NCBI GenBank assembly: GCA_021018995.1
Contig: CM037587.1
Coordinates: 71,691,604-71,755,603, forward strand
Reading direction: 5' to 3'
DNA from: Chloranthus sessilifolius
Lineage: Eukaryota; Streptophyta; Magnoliopsida; Chloranthales; Chloranthaceae
DNA: 64,000 nucleotides
Below the pieces are notes generated by a model. It did not search any database. It was not told the DNA's origin and saw only the letters and a program-made list of their open reading frames with translations. This document shows, piece after piece, positions 44,691 to 56,611 of the stretch; the first letter of the stretch is position 1, and every line of letters starts with the position of its first letter. Both the position numbers and the translations under genes were made by a program.

Positions 44691-44891
44691 AAGGATCAAA
44701 ATTTTGGCCGAAATGATCAAAATTTTGATCAAAATTATCGATTTCAGTCCCCACCGAAACAATAATATAGGATCAAAATTTTGGTCATTTTTTTATGGGG
44801 TTGAAATTTTCCACTGAAATTCAAATTTTAGTCCAAAATTTTGGTTTCCGTCCCCTCCGAAACCGAAATAAAACCCAAAATTTTGATCCTT
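44691..44891. mobile_element. Mutator-like MITE, about 201 bp
   Basis: The termini AAGGATCAAAATTTTG and CAAAATTTTGATCCTT are perfect inverted repeats. They are flanked by the 9-bp direct repeat ATGGTGGAG (44,681-44,689 and 44,892-44,900); one extra base lies between the left duplication and the terminus. A 9-bp duplication is characteristic of Mutator-superfamily insertions. The interior contains more GATCAAAATTTTGATC palindromes. It is inserted in the gag-linker region of element B. Confidence 0.8.
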
Positions 44892-44900
44892 ATGGTGGAG

Positions 44901-46440
44901 GATTCGGTGGAGCGATCCAAGTAATCAGGGATGAAGGATGTGGGCGAACGATGGGAGGCCTCAGGGGTTCGACCAGCTTAGTCGGGGTATTAGAAGGACT
45001 GATGCGAGTGATGGAGGTAGAAGGATGGAAAGGGTGTCGACCGAGAGGTCTACCGTGGTGATGTGGGTGACTGACCCCTTATTGTGATTAGGCATGGGAT
45101 TATTGATGATCCCTAGGTTTTACAGGGGCTGATTGTTATTCTGGTTAGAACTTCAGAGAGACTCCTAGTCGATTTGGTTTCAATCATTCATGTCATAGAT
45201 CATATCCCATAAAGCCCAGCAGTCTTATAAGTTATGTCCTGTAAATCACAGGAAAGCGCAAAACTTATTGTAGTTTAAGTTTGCGACCTAGGGTTGAGGT
45301 CGTTCTGGCAGGAATCAAATGAGGTTTACTGAGGAGGCAGAATATGTTGGGGATGATATCAGGCAGTGTAGGATAGTGATTGCATTTGGGTTGGTAGGGG
45401 CCCCTTGCCTGCTGGTTAAAGTTCTGGAGTGCGGGTACGTTGTTATAACTCCGAGGGTTAGCTGACCAGTTTTGGGTGGCATTCTGGTTCGAGTGGGTAT
45501 TTTGGTTAGAGTGTTGGTTCTGGTTTTGGTATTGATACTGGTTCTAGTTAGGGTACCACTATTCATTTTGGTTTTGGTATTGATTCTGATCAGAATTCCT
45601 CGATTGGTAATTTTTGTTTCCGGAGTTTTGCCCCTAGTTAACAACCATATTGACCTGCTTAGAGTTAGAGGTTTTCTTGTTATTCTTCAACTTTGAGTCA
45701 CAGGACATGACAACTTTTGATGCAATAATTAAAAATGCGAGGTTTCCTCCCTTAATATGTCATTGGATGTGGTTGGCATGCAGGTGAAGTGTAGCGAAGT
45801 TTGAGCAATCACTTATAATAAGAGCGCTTCAGAGAGGCTCATTGATGTTATCTATGATAATGTCGATTACGTCTTTTTCCTTCATCTGACTTTCGATGCG
45901 GGCAGCGATTTTCCTCCAACGCGCTACGAAGTCTATGAAGTCGTCGTCAGGTTCTTGCTTCGTCATCACTAGGTCGTTGAGACTAACCGCTCCTTGTATC
46001 AGGCGCTTATATTGGTCCAGAAATTGTCTGGCCAAAATGTCGAACATGTCTATCTTGTGAAGTGGGAGTCCAGTGAACCAGTCGAGAGCTTCTCCTTCTA
46101 GCATTCTCTGGAAGTAGTGTCTCAGGAGCCTTTGGTTGTCGCAAATAGATTGGCAGTCATTGCAGAATAGTGCTAGATGGTGATTCGGATTCCCAATACC
46201 ATTGTACTTATTGAACTTTGGTGGTTTGAATCCGGTAGGTAAGTTGAACTCAAGATCTCGACAGAAACTATCAAACCTGAATGATAAGCCAAGGCGATTT
46301 CTCTTAGTCATGTATTCGTTGAGCATCTTGGGAAGATCCTCTTTTTTTACAGTGGCATCTTTCTGGGTAGTCCAGGAGTGAACCCTGCCTTGGCGATCGT
46401 TGATATGCCCTTTATGTTGTTCTAATTAAGTCTTAACCTA
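44901..46440 (-). pseudogene. gag: gag of element B (middle and Asn/Gln-rich part)
   Basis: The minus frame 46,326-45,829 is a capsid-like Retrotrans_gag region: LPTGFKPPKFNKYNGIGNP, then EGEALDWFTGLPL and a DDFIDFVARWRKIAARIES block. It is followed at 45,644-45,315 by Asn/Gln/Tyr-rich low-complexity sequence with tandem NQ repeats, a feature shared with gag of element C at 63,700-63,900. Element C carries the same motifs, so B and C are related families. It is a fossil with a long intact-looking capsid stretch. Confidence 0.75.
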
Positions 46441-47544
46441 TTGCAAGCGCACAATGGAAATTGTAATACTAGCATAATATCGTTCTCACGAGGAAGTGAT
46501 TTATCTTATATTTCGTTATTCTAAAAACTTATATTTATCTTTAAGATCTTACACTACTTGAGAAATATGAATAAAAGAATGGTTTCTTAAACTAATTTGC
46601 AGAAAATAAATCCTAAATCCTCCTTTTTCAGATTGTGGTCATCAATCACAATCTTCAGCTTTCAGATGTTTATAAATTTAAAATACCATTACACTATATC
46701 TCCGTCTTCTAGATTTGGGCATCAATAAAATACTAGCATCCTTCAAAATAGATCTATACTAATCTTCAATTTACTAGAAATTTGGGTGTCAATCAAACTC
46801 CAAAAAATCAAAGATGGAAAAGTAAAACCGTTACACTAATCTGCAAATCTCAACCTGAGTCATCAATTCAAATTAAAACTTGGAGATGTTTACAAAGTAG
46901 TAAATTGCAAAAAAAATAAATCTAAACTAGAAAGCAATAAAAATTATATCTTTCACCCCTCAGTCGCAGGTATCAAATGCTTCTGAGAAACTACGGATAT
47001 CTATTCTAATCTTCCAGCTCTTAATCCCAGTCGTCAATTTTGATCGAGAAACCTTAGATATCAAAACTAAACTACTATAAATTTTTTATCAGAAGAAAAC
47101 CCAACCTCAGTCATCATTTTATGCTAAGAATTTGTTTGATGAAAAATTCCTATACCGAGCTCTCTTATTTATAGATCATGAGGAGTCGATTTAGAGTGAT
47201 CTAATTCTAATAAAAGAAACTACTAAGAACAATAGTTTCCACATATAACTCTACTTCTAATCCTAGTCTTTCCTTGCTTTGAATAGTAGATGCGCTTCTG
47301 AACTTTTTCCTTCATTTCTGTAACAGAGATCTTTTAGGAGTCTTCCTTGGTCAATCTTCTCAGATCCGTGAGTAACTAAACTTCTAATTTAAGAGTTCTT
47401 CTAATTATATGCATGGCAGTGTAAATCTTCTTCACATGATCAGCAGCACAAGAGCTTTAATTTATCCAATCATAAATTATGATTGTTCTCTTCTTACAGC
47501 TTGCACTCTCATGGTGATTCTTCATTTACGATCGATCGCTTTTG
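46441..47544 (-). mobile_element. Segment X, left part (probable solo LTR, family unknown)
   Basis: A/T-rich non-coding DNA interrupts element B's gag and continues at 60,619-60,880 beyond element D, for about 1.37 kb in all. The minus strand has CTATAAATAAGAGAGCTCGG near 47,155-47,175, a TATA box with downstream start-like sequence, which suggests an LTR promoter. Termini and target duplication could not be settled. It may instead be another type of insertion. Confidence 0.4.
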
Positions 47545-50038
47545 TGACAGCCTGGATTTCGGCACCCCGAAACCCGTGCCATTAGCACGATCATCTTGAC
47601 CGTGCCCCTTAGCTAAGCACGGAACATTGATATATCAAGCAACATGAAGTAGTAAATGAAACTGCAGAATTTAAATCTATATAAAAGCATTTCTCAAAAG
47701 ACAGTTCTACCCTCATACCTCTGCATGAATGGAGAACCGATCCGAACCATCGATGATAGCAATCATCACGGATGGTTCGCCCAAAAGAATAATCCCCAAA
47801 ACCCAATATATACATTGTTCAACCAAAACAAGGCTTGACATACCAAGCCGTACAAATCTCTATCAAAAAGCCCTCAAAGCGGCACAACGGAGTCCTCTAG
47901 AAGAAGTCCTCGAGGTGGCGTCCGACTCACCGGGGTCAGCGTCTCCTGAAGCCTCGGCAGCTGCTAGTAGTGGACCTGCGACGTATAGTCTATAGGGTGA
48001 GCTACATCCTAGCTCAATAGGGAACAAAACACAGTTGAACATATAATTTATCACTCACATATATTCCATGATATGCCATGCATGATGTGTCTATGCAGTT
48101 ATTGATGAAAACAGTTAAAAAGCATTTCATTTTACTGGTAATTACTTATGTTTTCATTTATTCATGAATGATGCTGAAAAGGCCTAAAGCAAAACTTAAA
48201 CTTTCAACTTAAGTAATCCCCGAGCAATATAGCATCGAGCCCCGATGAGATACCCATCATCGTCATCTATATAGACACTTTTAACGTATTCCCTGGGAAT
48301 ACAATATAGTACCCAAGCCCCTTTCCCTTGGCGATTGGTGGCGGGGTTTCACTTGTCTCAAATCAACACCCCTGGGGTGTGCTTACTGTGTACGGATAAG
48401 CCTCCGCACTGGTCTACGGTTTCGCCACCGTATCGGTCACGGATATCCTGCCGTGTCAGTCGTGGATATCCCGCCACGTCGGTGGGGTACCCTATCAAAC
48501 CTCAAATAAAAAAAATTTCGGTGCCTTACATATAGTTATTCACCGTGTAAGTGTGCTATCTTATATCAGTTAGGCCCTATCAAACATGATTCAATCTTGG
48601 GTACATCCCTGGGATGTATCCATTCACTTGCATCACACCTGATGCTCTTATCTCTTTACTTCTTCATCCCCTAGGGATGGTTCATTATGGTTACTCTTAT
48701 GGATGTCACACGTACACACTCTTCATAATTCTTAAGCAATAAAAGCAATTTGAATTGAATTCTATATCACTACATACATGCTCTTGTAAAATAAAGTACA
48801 TGTTCAAGGTGTTCCCTACCTCAAGTCTTTGTTTGATCAATGCATCAAGGTCCCACGTGGCTCCTTGTGCACTAGCTCACACGTACCACCTATAGTACCA
48901 CATAACAGGTGAAACACATCACTAAAGATGTAATAAAGAAGGTCCAAGACCCTCCAAGAATTTTAAAGTCAAACTCAAAAGTCAACATAAATTAGCTCAG
49001 TCGATTAATCGAACTCCAAAATCGATTAATCGAATTTGATTCGATTAATCGATTTCCAAAATCGATTAATCGATTCTCAAATCGATTAATCGAGATTCCC
49101 ATTCGATTAATCGAAACCCAATTCAATTAATCGAATTTCCCTACCTATCATGTCGATTCTCAATTCTAGTGATCGAATTTCCAAAATCGATTAATCGATC
49201 CCAAATCGATTAATCGAAATTTGAAATCGATTAATCGAAATCCCATTTCGATTAGTCGATTTTCCCCAAGTCTTTTCCTCCAGCCTCTGGGGTCCACTGG
49301 AGGTCCACAGTCGATTATTCGATACCCAAATCGATTAATCGAAATCCAAAGTCGATTAATCGAAACTCAGTTCGATTAATCGAACTCGGGTTCCTTGACT
49401 TTTCAACTTCTTGGCGAATTTCGATTAATCGAATCTCAATTTCGATTAATCAAAATTGCTAGATTCAGCCCCCTTTGAGCTGTTCTTCCCAATCTTTTCC
49501 CTTACTTTTTCCTTCCATTTTTCTAAACCTTTGTTCTACATTTCACAATATTTCTAGCCACTATTCACCCTTCTAATCCATGCATTTAAACTACAAAAAT
49601 CTTACCTTCAATAGATCTCAAATTGATTTCGATCGAGTGGTTGGAAAGGCTAGGGTTCCAGCCCTTGCTTGAACGGATTCCTCTCGTTGAATCGGTCTCT
49701 TTAATGCTTGAATCCCCCCTCCAATCACCCAATAACTCTTGTTTAATCTCTTTTCTCCTCTCTCTCTCTTGTTTACTCCTCTCTCAACAACCAAATAGTG
49801 ATTTTAGGGTTATTAAACCCTTTTATCTCTTTCCTCACTTGTGTGTTGAGCACATACACCGCGATAGGTGTATGCGACTTCACATTCACATCATACACCA
49901 CGCAGTCACTCAAACTTTCACATCTCATCCACTCATCACACTCTATGCTAACCATTGAACTTCTATTTGGTCAAACCTATGACCGATCAGGCACAGATCT
50001 CGAGGTCATAGTTTTGTGTGATTTTTCGGGCTATTACA
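47545..50038 (-). repeat. 3' LTR of element D
   Basis: In minus sense it runs from TGTAATAGCCCG (50,038) to GGCTGTCA (47,545), obeying TG...CA. A TATA-like TGTATATATTGG lies at about 47,805-47,815 (minus). The U3 part contains the TCGATTAATCGA array at 49,001-49,455. Confidence 0.9.
49001..49455. repeat. TCGATTAATCGA palindrome array in the 3' LTR of D
   Basis: About 17 copies of the perfect 12-bp palindrome TCGATTAATCGA or one-base variants, separated by short A/T/C-rich spacers. The array lies about 1.2-1.6 kb upstream of the LTR TATA-like box in minus sense. Confidence 0.95.
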
Positions 50039-50051
50039 TCCTCCCCACCTT
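50039..50051 (-). promoter_or_regulatory. Polypurine tract of element D
   Basis: The minus strand reads AAGGTGGGGAGGA immediately before the LTR start TGTAATAG. Confidence 0.8.
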
Positions 50052-50335
50052 GGGAATTTTCGTCCTAAAAAATAACCCAAGGTTCGTCGGTCTGGGTCTC
50101 TCCCCCCCCCCACACTCTCAGGTGAGGTGGTGTAGTTGACTCAGACGTATTTAGGTATTCACAATTACCAACATGGAATTCAAATTTTTGACGAATTAAA
50201 CGATTAACACAAAAATTTGGATTTCTATTAATATCTGAAATATTTACAAGGGGCCAATAAGTTGGCATACAAAAATATACATGTACAGAACCATGACTCA
50301 TTCAAAATAAAGATAAGACTCATGCGGTCCCCTCG
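50052..50335 (-). other. 3' untranslated part of element D between the extra gene and the polypurine tract
   Basis: No coding frame of note. It includes a CCC-rich tract near 50,103. Confidence 0.5.
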
Positions 50336-51869
50336 TCAGGCTGGTCGGGTGCTACAGGGGCTGGTGGGTCTGCTGGAGCTGGCTATGGCTGCGGTGGTGG
50401 AGACTGTGTTGGCTGGGTAGTCGGAGGTAGCGGCAGCTGAGGCTGTGGTGTCTCGGTCGGCGGAGCGGAGGTAGATGTGGAAGGAGCCGCGTCTGTAGTG
50501 GCTGTGGTAGGATGGAAGACGGGTCCTCGGTGGAAGGCTGTGCGTCCGGCTGTCCACTCCTCCTCCTGAGCGAGGTAGCGGCGGTAGTCGGTGGGGTAGA
50601 TGTGGCGGAGGGTATGGAATAGAAGGAAGTCCATCCTTTCATTGTTGGCCTCCATACGGGCCAACACCTCCTCGATGGTCCGCCCTGATGAAGCGGCGCG
50701 TCGGCGGTAGGATGAGGTGGGTGTCGCAGGCGCGGAGTGGGCTGGCGGTGTCGGTGAGGCTGCTGTGTGAGAGGTGGCCCTCTCCACTGAAGGCTCGATT
50801 GGTGTGTGCACCCACGGTGGGTCCCGCTGTGGTGGTGGGGTGGTGGCGATCATCGCTGCTGCTGCTGCTGGGTCCATGAAGACTTCGAAAATGTAGGGTC
50901 CGCTTAAGTAGGTTGTAGCTACGGGTCCATGAAGACTTCGAAAATGTCTTCACGCAATCCGTAGCCCTCACCTCGTGAGGCGAGATGGTGTAGGAGGGAT
51001 CGTTGGAGTAGCACTCAAACATGCTCGAGATAAGGCCAGCGTAGGGCATCTTCTCCTTGGGCCGGAGGTTGCCCTTCATCAACTTTCCTTTAATATATCT
51101 CATCCCCTCGAGGATGAGCATGGTGGCGTCGAACCACCGGCCACAGAAGGCGCACACGGTGCATTACTACATCTATCCGCTTCGGTGTCGTGCATAGCGG
51201 ATAGAGATTGCACTTGATAATGGAATCAAGCATCCACATGTAGTGGGGAAGGTCGACCCTCTTTATGGAGGATCCCGACCCCTTTTTACCATTGGTCATG
51301 CGGGTCATGACCTCCTCAAAGCGGGGGTTCTCCTCGAAGGGTGGGAATAGGGTGGTCTCGGGTGTGAAATCGAGGTAGCACTCAAGCACCTCGTGTATGT
51401 GACGACGTGTGATCGTGTAGTCTCGACCCTCTATAGTGGTCTTGATCACATCATCGGTCGGGCCGTCCACAAGCCCTTGGTAGAATAATCTCACCAATCT
51501 AGGGTAGTAAGAACCCCGGATTGGTTTGAGAAGGTTGCCGAGACCGGCGTTGTTGAGGTAGTTTCGAGCCCATTGGGTCTCGCCCGGTACATCGGGATTT
51601 GTGAATAGGGTTGGGTCAATGATGTATTCGACCTCGAAGGTCTTGGCCACCCACCATTCATTTGGTTGCACCACATTAGTGGGTGGTGGGGGCGATTCAT
51701 GGGAAGACTCACAGATAGATGCGCTCGTCGAACTGGAGGTGGTCTCCGATGCCGACGGTGATGGAGTCCTCACCGGCGATGGGGTAGGTGGTGGTGGTGC
51801 GGCGTTCTTACGCCGAACCGGGAGCTTAGAGGTTGCCTTCTTCGAAGACAACAGAGTCTTTGGCGGCAT
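50336..51869 (-). pseudogene. Extra 3' gene of element D: Transposase_32-like (putative plant transposon protein)
   Basis: It lies downstream of integrase in the same orientation. The frame 51,869-51,090 starts MPPKTLLSSKKATSKL with a basic, Pro/Ser-rich N-terminus. The conserved part follows: PRLVRLFYQGLVDGP, IEGRDYTITRRHIHEVLECY and YMWMLDSIIKCNLYP. This resembles the plant-specific Transposase_32 (PF20167) family, often found in retroelement-derived ORFs and distantly like PMD proteins in layout. The later frames (51,157-50,383) add a helical stretch and a Pro/Thr/Ser-rich tail with IEEVLARMEANNERMDFL. Function is unknown. A TATA box, a plant-like 5' UTR and a palindrome array precede it. 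It is a fossil with only a few interruptions. Confidence 0.65.
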
Positions 51870-52094
51870 TTTTGGTGAAATAGGGAGAATCTATGGCTTT
51901 AACTAACTCAAATTGAAAGAAGATTTCGATTTTAGGGTTTACCGTAGGTTTTGGAGGCGATGCGATGTGAATGCGAGCCGAAAAATCAACGGAGAAGGGA
52001 ACCCTAGGGCGCTAGATGGTCGGAGAAGAAGAAGAAGAAGTTGAAGCGCCCAAAACTCAAGTGCAATGATTTCGAATGGGGAAGAAAATCCCCA

Positions 52095-52109
52095 AATATA
52101 TATATATAG
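52095..52109 (-). promoter_or_regulatory. Internal TATA box before the extra gene of D
   Basis: The minus strand reads GGCCTATATATATATTTGG. About 200 bp of CT-rich leader (TTCTTCTTCTTCTTC and GCCCTAGGGTTCCC phrases) follows before the ATG at 51,869. The box abuts the palindrome array on its upstream side. Together these look like an autonomous RNA polymerase II promoter. Confidence 0.65.
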
Positions 52110-52117
52110 GCCCCGGC

Positions 52118-52864
52118 TCGATTAATCGAAATTAAAACTCGATTAATCGAGATTCAAACTAGGTTAAGCCGCGTAAAATCGATTAATCAATTTCCCAAAT
52201 CGATCAATCGAAAGTCAAAATCGATTAATCAAAACCATTTCGATTAATCAAAATCGTATCGGTTTAAAAATTTAAGTTTTAGAGCTCACTGGCGCGAGCC
52301 AGTCGATTAATCGAAATCCATTTCGATTAATCGAAATTTCAAAATCGATTAATCGAAATTCACTTCGATTAATCGAAATTGTGCAATAACTTCCAAAATT
52401 TTCAGGATTCTTTAAGTTATTCGATTAATCGAATTTCCACTTCGATTACTCGAATTCTTCTTCGATTAATCGAATTTCACTTCGATTAATCGAAATCATT
52501 CCTCTGACTTCATATTTCTTCCAAGTCCTTTTAGTAATTCGATTAATCGAACTTCCATTTCGATTAATCGAAATCTCAAATCAATTAATCGAAACCTCCT
52601 CGATTAATCGAAATTTCATTATTTCATCCTAATTTCTTCTAACATTCCCAGTTCATTCGATTAATCGAACATGTGGTTCAATTAATCGAATACCCAATTC
52701 GATTAATCAAATTCCTAAAATCGATCAATCGATCCCAAATCGATTAATCGAAATTGCATTCTATGTCTGTTCTAACTCTCATTCAAATTTCCAGTCACTG
52801 GCGGATGCCAGTCGACTAATCGAACAAAATCGATTATTTGAAATCCCAAATCGATTAATCGATT
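52118..52864. repeat. Internal TCGATTAATCGA palindrome array of D
   Basis: About 26 copies of TCGATTAATCGA or close variants over 750 bp, the same motif as in both LTRs of D. It lies between integrase and the TATA box of the extra gene. Spacers differ from those of the LTR array, so it is not a simple recent copy of it. Confidence 0.95.
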
Positions 52865-53091
52865 TGAAATTGATGTCGGTTTTGCTCAATTCTATGATTT
52901 TCAAGTTCTTTGGTTCTTTGATTTCTTTTGGTAGTTTATGACATCAAGTGGTTCATAGTTCCATAGAAATGCACACACTTGGTCAGGTACATACAAAATC
53001 TGTTCCTTTAATCATACTTTGATCAAAACTTCCATTGAATTACAAGTATTACGGAGATTCCACAAACATGCTTGTGGTTTACATTGGATTC

Positions 53092-54242
53092 TCACGTCGT
53101 TGGAAACAAGGCTGGATATTGTTCTTTCACATCGGCCTCTCGTTCCCAAGTAGCCTCTTCTTTTGGATGATTGTTCCACCGAACAAGCACTAAGGGAATC
53201 ACTTTAGTGCGCAACACTTGTTCCCTTCGATCCAAGATTTCCACTGGTTCCTCTATCATTCTCATGTCCTCACACATCTCCATAGGTTGTTTTCCTAACA
53301 CGTGAGATGGATCATTTACATACTTTCTGAGCATTGATATGTGGAAAACGTTATGTACCCGATCAAACAGCGGTGGTAAACCAATGCGATACGCAACTTC
53401 ACCTACGCGTCCCAAAATTTCAAATGGTCCAACATAACGTGGGCTTAACTTCCCTCTCTTACCAAATCTCATTACGCCTTTCATAGGTGACACTTTCACA
53501 AACACGTGCTCACCCACTTTATAGTCGACACTAGTCCCATAACTTTCATGTCTACTGTCTTTCGGCTTGGTCTTTCTCTGATGATTCGAACGACGGTGGC
53601 ATTGTCTTCAAGTAGTTTTGGCCCTAACACAAATTTCTCACCTGTTTCCTCCCAATTGAGGGGTGATTTGCATCGTCGTCCATACAGAGCTTCATACGGT
53701 GCCATGCCAATGCTCGTTTGGAAACTGTTGTTGTATGCGAATTCGAGCAACGGTAGATACTCATCCCAGTATCCTTGCATATCTAGCATGCACGCTCTGA
53801 GCATGTCTTCTATTACTTGGTTCACTCGCTTTGTCTGCCCATCAGTTTGAGGATGGAAAGCTGAACTAAAGTCTAGTCGTGTTCCCATTCCTTCTTGAAA
53901 TTTCTTCCAAAACTTGGATGTATATAGTGGATCACGATCTGAAACTATGCTGCTTGGAATCCCATGTAATCTTATAATCTCCTTCATGTATAAGTCTGCC
54001 AGTCTTCCTGCTGTATATGTAATATTGTACGGCAAAAAGTGCGCTGATTTGGTCAATCGGTCCACAACGACCCAAATAGCATTGTGCTTCTTGGCAGTAC
54101 GGGGCAATCCAACAATGAAATCCATCAAGATTGATTCCCATTTCCATTCTGGGATTGGTAATGGCTGCATTAGTCCCGCAGGATGTCTATGATCAATCTT
54201 CACTTGCTGACAAGTCAAACACCGTGACACGTATTCGGCCAC
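53092..54242 (-). pseudogene. int: Integrase with chromodomain-like tail, element D
   Basis: The minus frame 54,242-53,496 begins in the zinc-binding head (CLTCQQVKIDHRHPAG) and has catalytic Asp in LMDFIVGLP, Asp in SIVSDRDPLYTS and Glu in VNQVIEDML. The frame 53,517-53,092 has GEHVFVKVSPMKGVMRFGK, RYVGPFEILGRVGEVAYR and HNVFHISMLRKYV, and ends in LVLVRWNNHPKEEATWERE, a chromodomain-like motif of Tekay/Del chromoviruses that can guide integration to marked chromatin. It is a fossil with few interruptions. Confidence 0.85.
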
Positions 54243-54488
54243 GTCTTGCTTCAGTCCTCACCACCAGTAGTTCTTTTTCAAATCTTGGTACATTTTGGTG
54301 CTACCAGGGTGGATAGCATAATTTGACTTATGGGCTTCATCAAGAATGGTTCGTCTTAGATCGTCATTGTCCGGAATGCATAGACGGCCCTTAAACAATA
54401 AAGAACCATCTTCTTTAACTGATGCCTTCACTCACGTCTTGATGAATCTTTGTTAATTGGGATCTTTCATCGTAGATCGTGGATATGC

Positions 54489-55060
54489 TCAAATATCACA
54501 GCTTTCTTGATATATGTTAGCCAAAAAGGATCCGGTGGCTTTTGACTCAAAGTTTGCATCATAGAATGCCAGGTCTTCCAATAATTTCCATCGGTGCATA
54601 CCCAAAACCAAACAAGCTAACTGAGCTGAACCTTTCTGACTCAATGCGTCGGCTACTACATTTGCCTTGCCTGGATGGTATTGTATGGAGCAATCGTAAT
54701 CCTTGAGGAATTCCATCCACTCATTTGTCTCATGTTGAGCTCTTTACGTGTATGCAATTGTATCAGAGGCTCTTATGATCGGTGAAAATTTCAAAAGTCT
54801 CATCATACAAGTAATGTCTCCAAATCTTCAGCGCAAAAATGACTGCTGCTAGTTCCAAGTCATGAGTCGGGTAATTTTTCTCGTGTTCTTTCAGCTGTCT
54901 TGATCCGTAAGCTATCACCTTCTTGTGTTGGTTGAGTACACAACCAAGGCCATTGTATGACGCGTCGCTGTTCACGGCGTATCCTCCACTGCCTGAAGGA
55001 ATCGCTAGCACTGGAGCGGAAGTGAGTTTCATTTTGAGTTCTTGAAAACTCTTCTCGCAT
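54489..55060 (-). pseudogene. RNase H of element D
   Basis: The minus frame has [16 protein letters not shown] (catalytic Asp), [20 protein letters not shown] and [16 protein letters not shown], then FTDHKSL. This is standard gypsy RNase H. The frame at 54,716-54,489 ([29 protein letters not shown]) is its C-terminal end leading to integrase. It is a fossil. Confidence 0.8.
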
Positions 55061-55089
55061 GCCTCACTCCACTCAAATCTTGAATCTTT

Positions 55090-55797
55090 TCATGTCAGCT
55101 TTGTGAGAGGTCTCGATATCTTTGAAAACCCCTCGACGAAACGTCGATAATAGCCTGCTAAGCCCAGAAAACTTCGGACATCGATCACTGTCTTTGGTTG
55201 CTCCCATTTAACCACTGCTTCTATCTTTGCTGGATCTACAGTGACACCATGCTTTGAGACGACATGTCCCAAAAAGCTAACCTCTTCCAACCAAAACTCA
55301 CATTTGCTGAGTTTGGCATACAATTGATGTTCTCGTAGCGTCTGTAGAGCAATCCTCAAATGTTCTTCGTGTTCCGTCTTGGATTTGGAGTATATCAATA
55401 TATCATCAACGAATACTATGACGCAGGAGTCCAAGTGTGGTTTAAACACTCGGTTCATCAGATCCATAAACGACGCCGGAGCATTCGTCAATCCAAACGA
55501 CATCACAAGGAATTCATAGTGTCCATACCATGTCCGAAAAGCTATCTTCTGGATGTCCTCTGCCTTGACTCGCAACTGATGATATCCAGATCTCAGGTCG
55601 ATCTTGGAAAAATACCTTGCTCCTTGCAGTTGGTTGAATAGATCATCAATTCTAGGCAAAGGGTAGCGGTTCTTCACAGTGAGTTTGTTCAATTGTCGAT
55701 AGTCAATGCATAGTCGCATTGACCCATCCTTCTTCTTGACAAACAAGACCGGTGCTCCCCATGGAGACACGCTCGGTCTAACAAACCCCTTGTCCAT
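55090..55797 (-). pseudogene. pol: Reverse transcriptase of element D
   Basis: A 235-residue minus frame with all RT boxes: [67 protein letters not shown], the catalytic [10 protein letters not shown] and SFLGHVVS. It is a chromovirus-type RT with strong conservation, in line with a young element. Confidence 0.9.
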
Positions 55798-56293
55798 AAG
55801 TTCTTACAGTTGTTCCTTTAACTTCTTTAACTCAGCAGGAGCCATTCTATAAGGCGCTTTCAAAAACAGGTCTGCCTCGTGCTAAGTCAATGGCTAATTC
55901 TACTTCTCTTCTCGAGGTAATCCGTAATTCTTCCGAAACACGCCAAGTCTCGCACAACTGCTATCTCAGAAATGACATTCTTTTCTTCCTTGTCCTCCTT
56001 TAAGAAAGCCAAATATCCACTACAACCCTTTCTGATCATTCTCTCGCCTCATCACGAGATCAAGTACAGATGACGACCTCACTCCTTGAAACCGAAATGA
56101 TCTTCTTGTGTTGGGTCTGAAAATGACTATCTTGTTCTTACAATCGACTGTTGCACAATGCTGCGCCAACCAGTCCATCCAAGGATCACATCAAACCCTT
56201 GCATGTCTAACAGTATCAACTTCGCTTCCAATTCGTGCACCTCTAGGTCTCGAACTGCTACAATGATGGGTTTGCAAGCTAACTCCGTGTCTA

Positions 56294-56503
56294 CTACTCT
56301 CCAGTCGGAATAGACACAGATAGGACGAAGTCCAACGCCTCTGGAACAATCTTCATCTTCTTGGCGAAACGTGGAGTGACGAATGAGTGGGTAGACCCTG
56401 GGTCTATCAACACTCTAGCGTCATATCCAACAAAGCATCTTTTTTCATATATAGTTAAAGTACCTATAGTATACATACATACATACAATAATTTACACAT
56501 CAA
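56294..56503 (-). pseudogene. pro: Protease region of element D
   Basis: The minus frame carries ARVLIDPGSTHSFVTPRFAKK, the retropepsin active-site strand of plant chromoviruses. The stretch 55,798-56,293 continues toward RT. It is a fossil with a few interruptions. Confidence 0.7.
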
Positions 56504-56611
56504 AATACACCCTTAATTCACATATAGATTTAGTATTGAGAAAAGGAATCTATACCATTCCTAATGCATGGACCTTCTCTATCTAAAATTTTAATGAAAT
56601 GGAAATTTTCT

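Noticed and set aside
51601-51906. Plus-strand frame opposite the extra gene of D
   Set aside because: It is the mirror of the minus-strand coding bias and has no domain of its own.
49001-52864. Centromeric or telomeric satellite made of TCGATTAATCGA
   Set aside because: The arrays occur at the same place in both LTRs and once inside the same element, with irregular spacers. They belong to element D.
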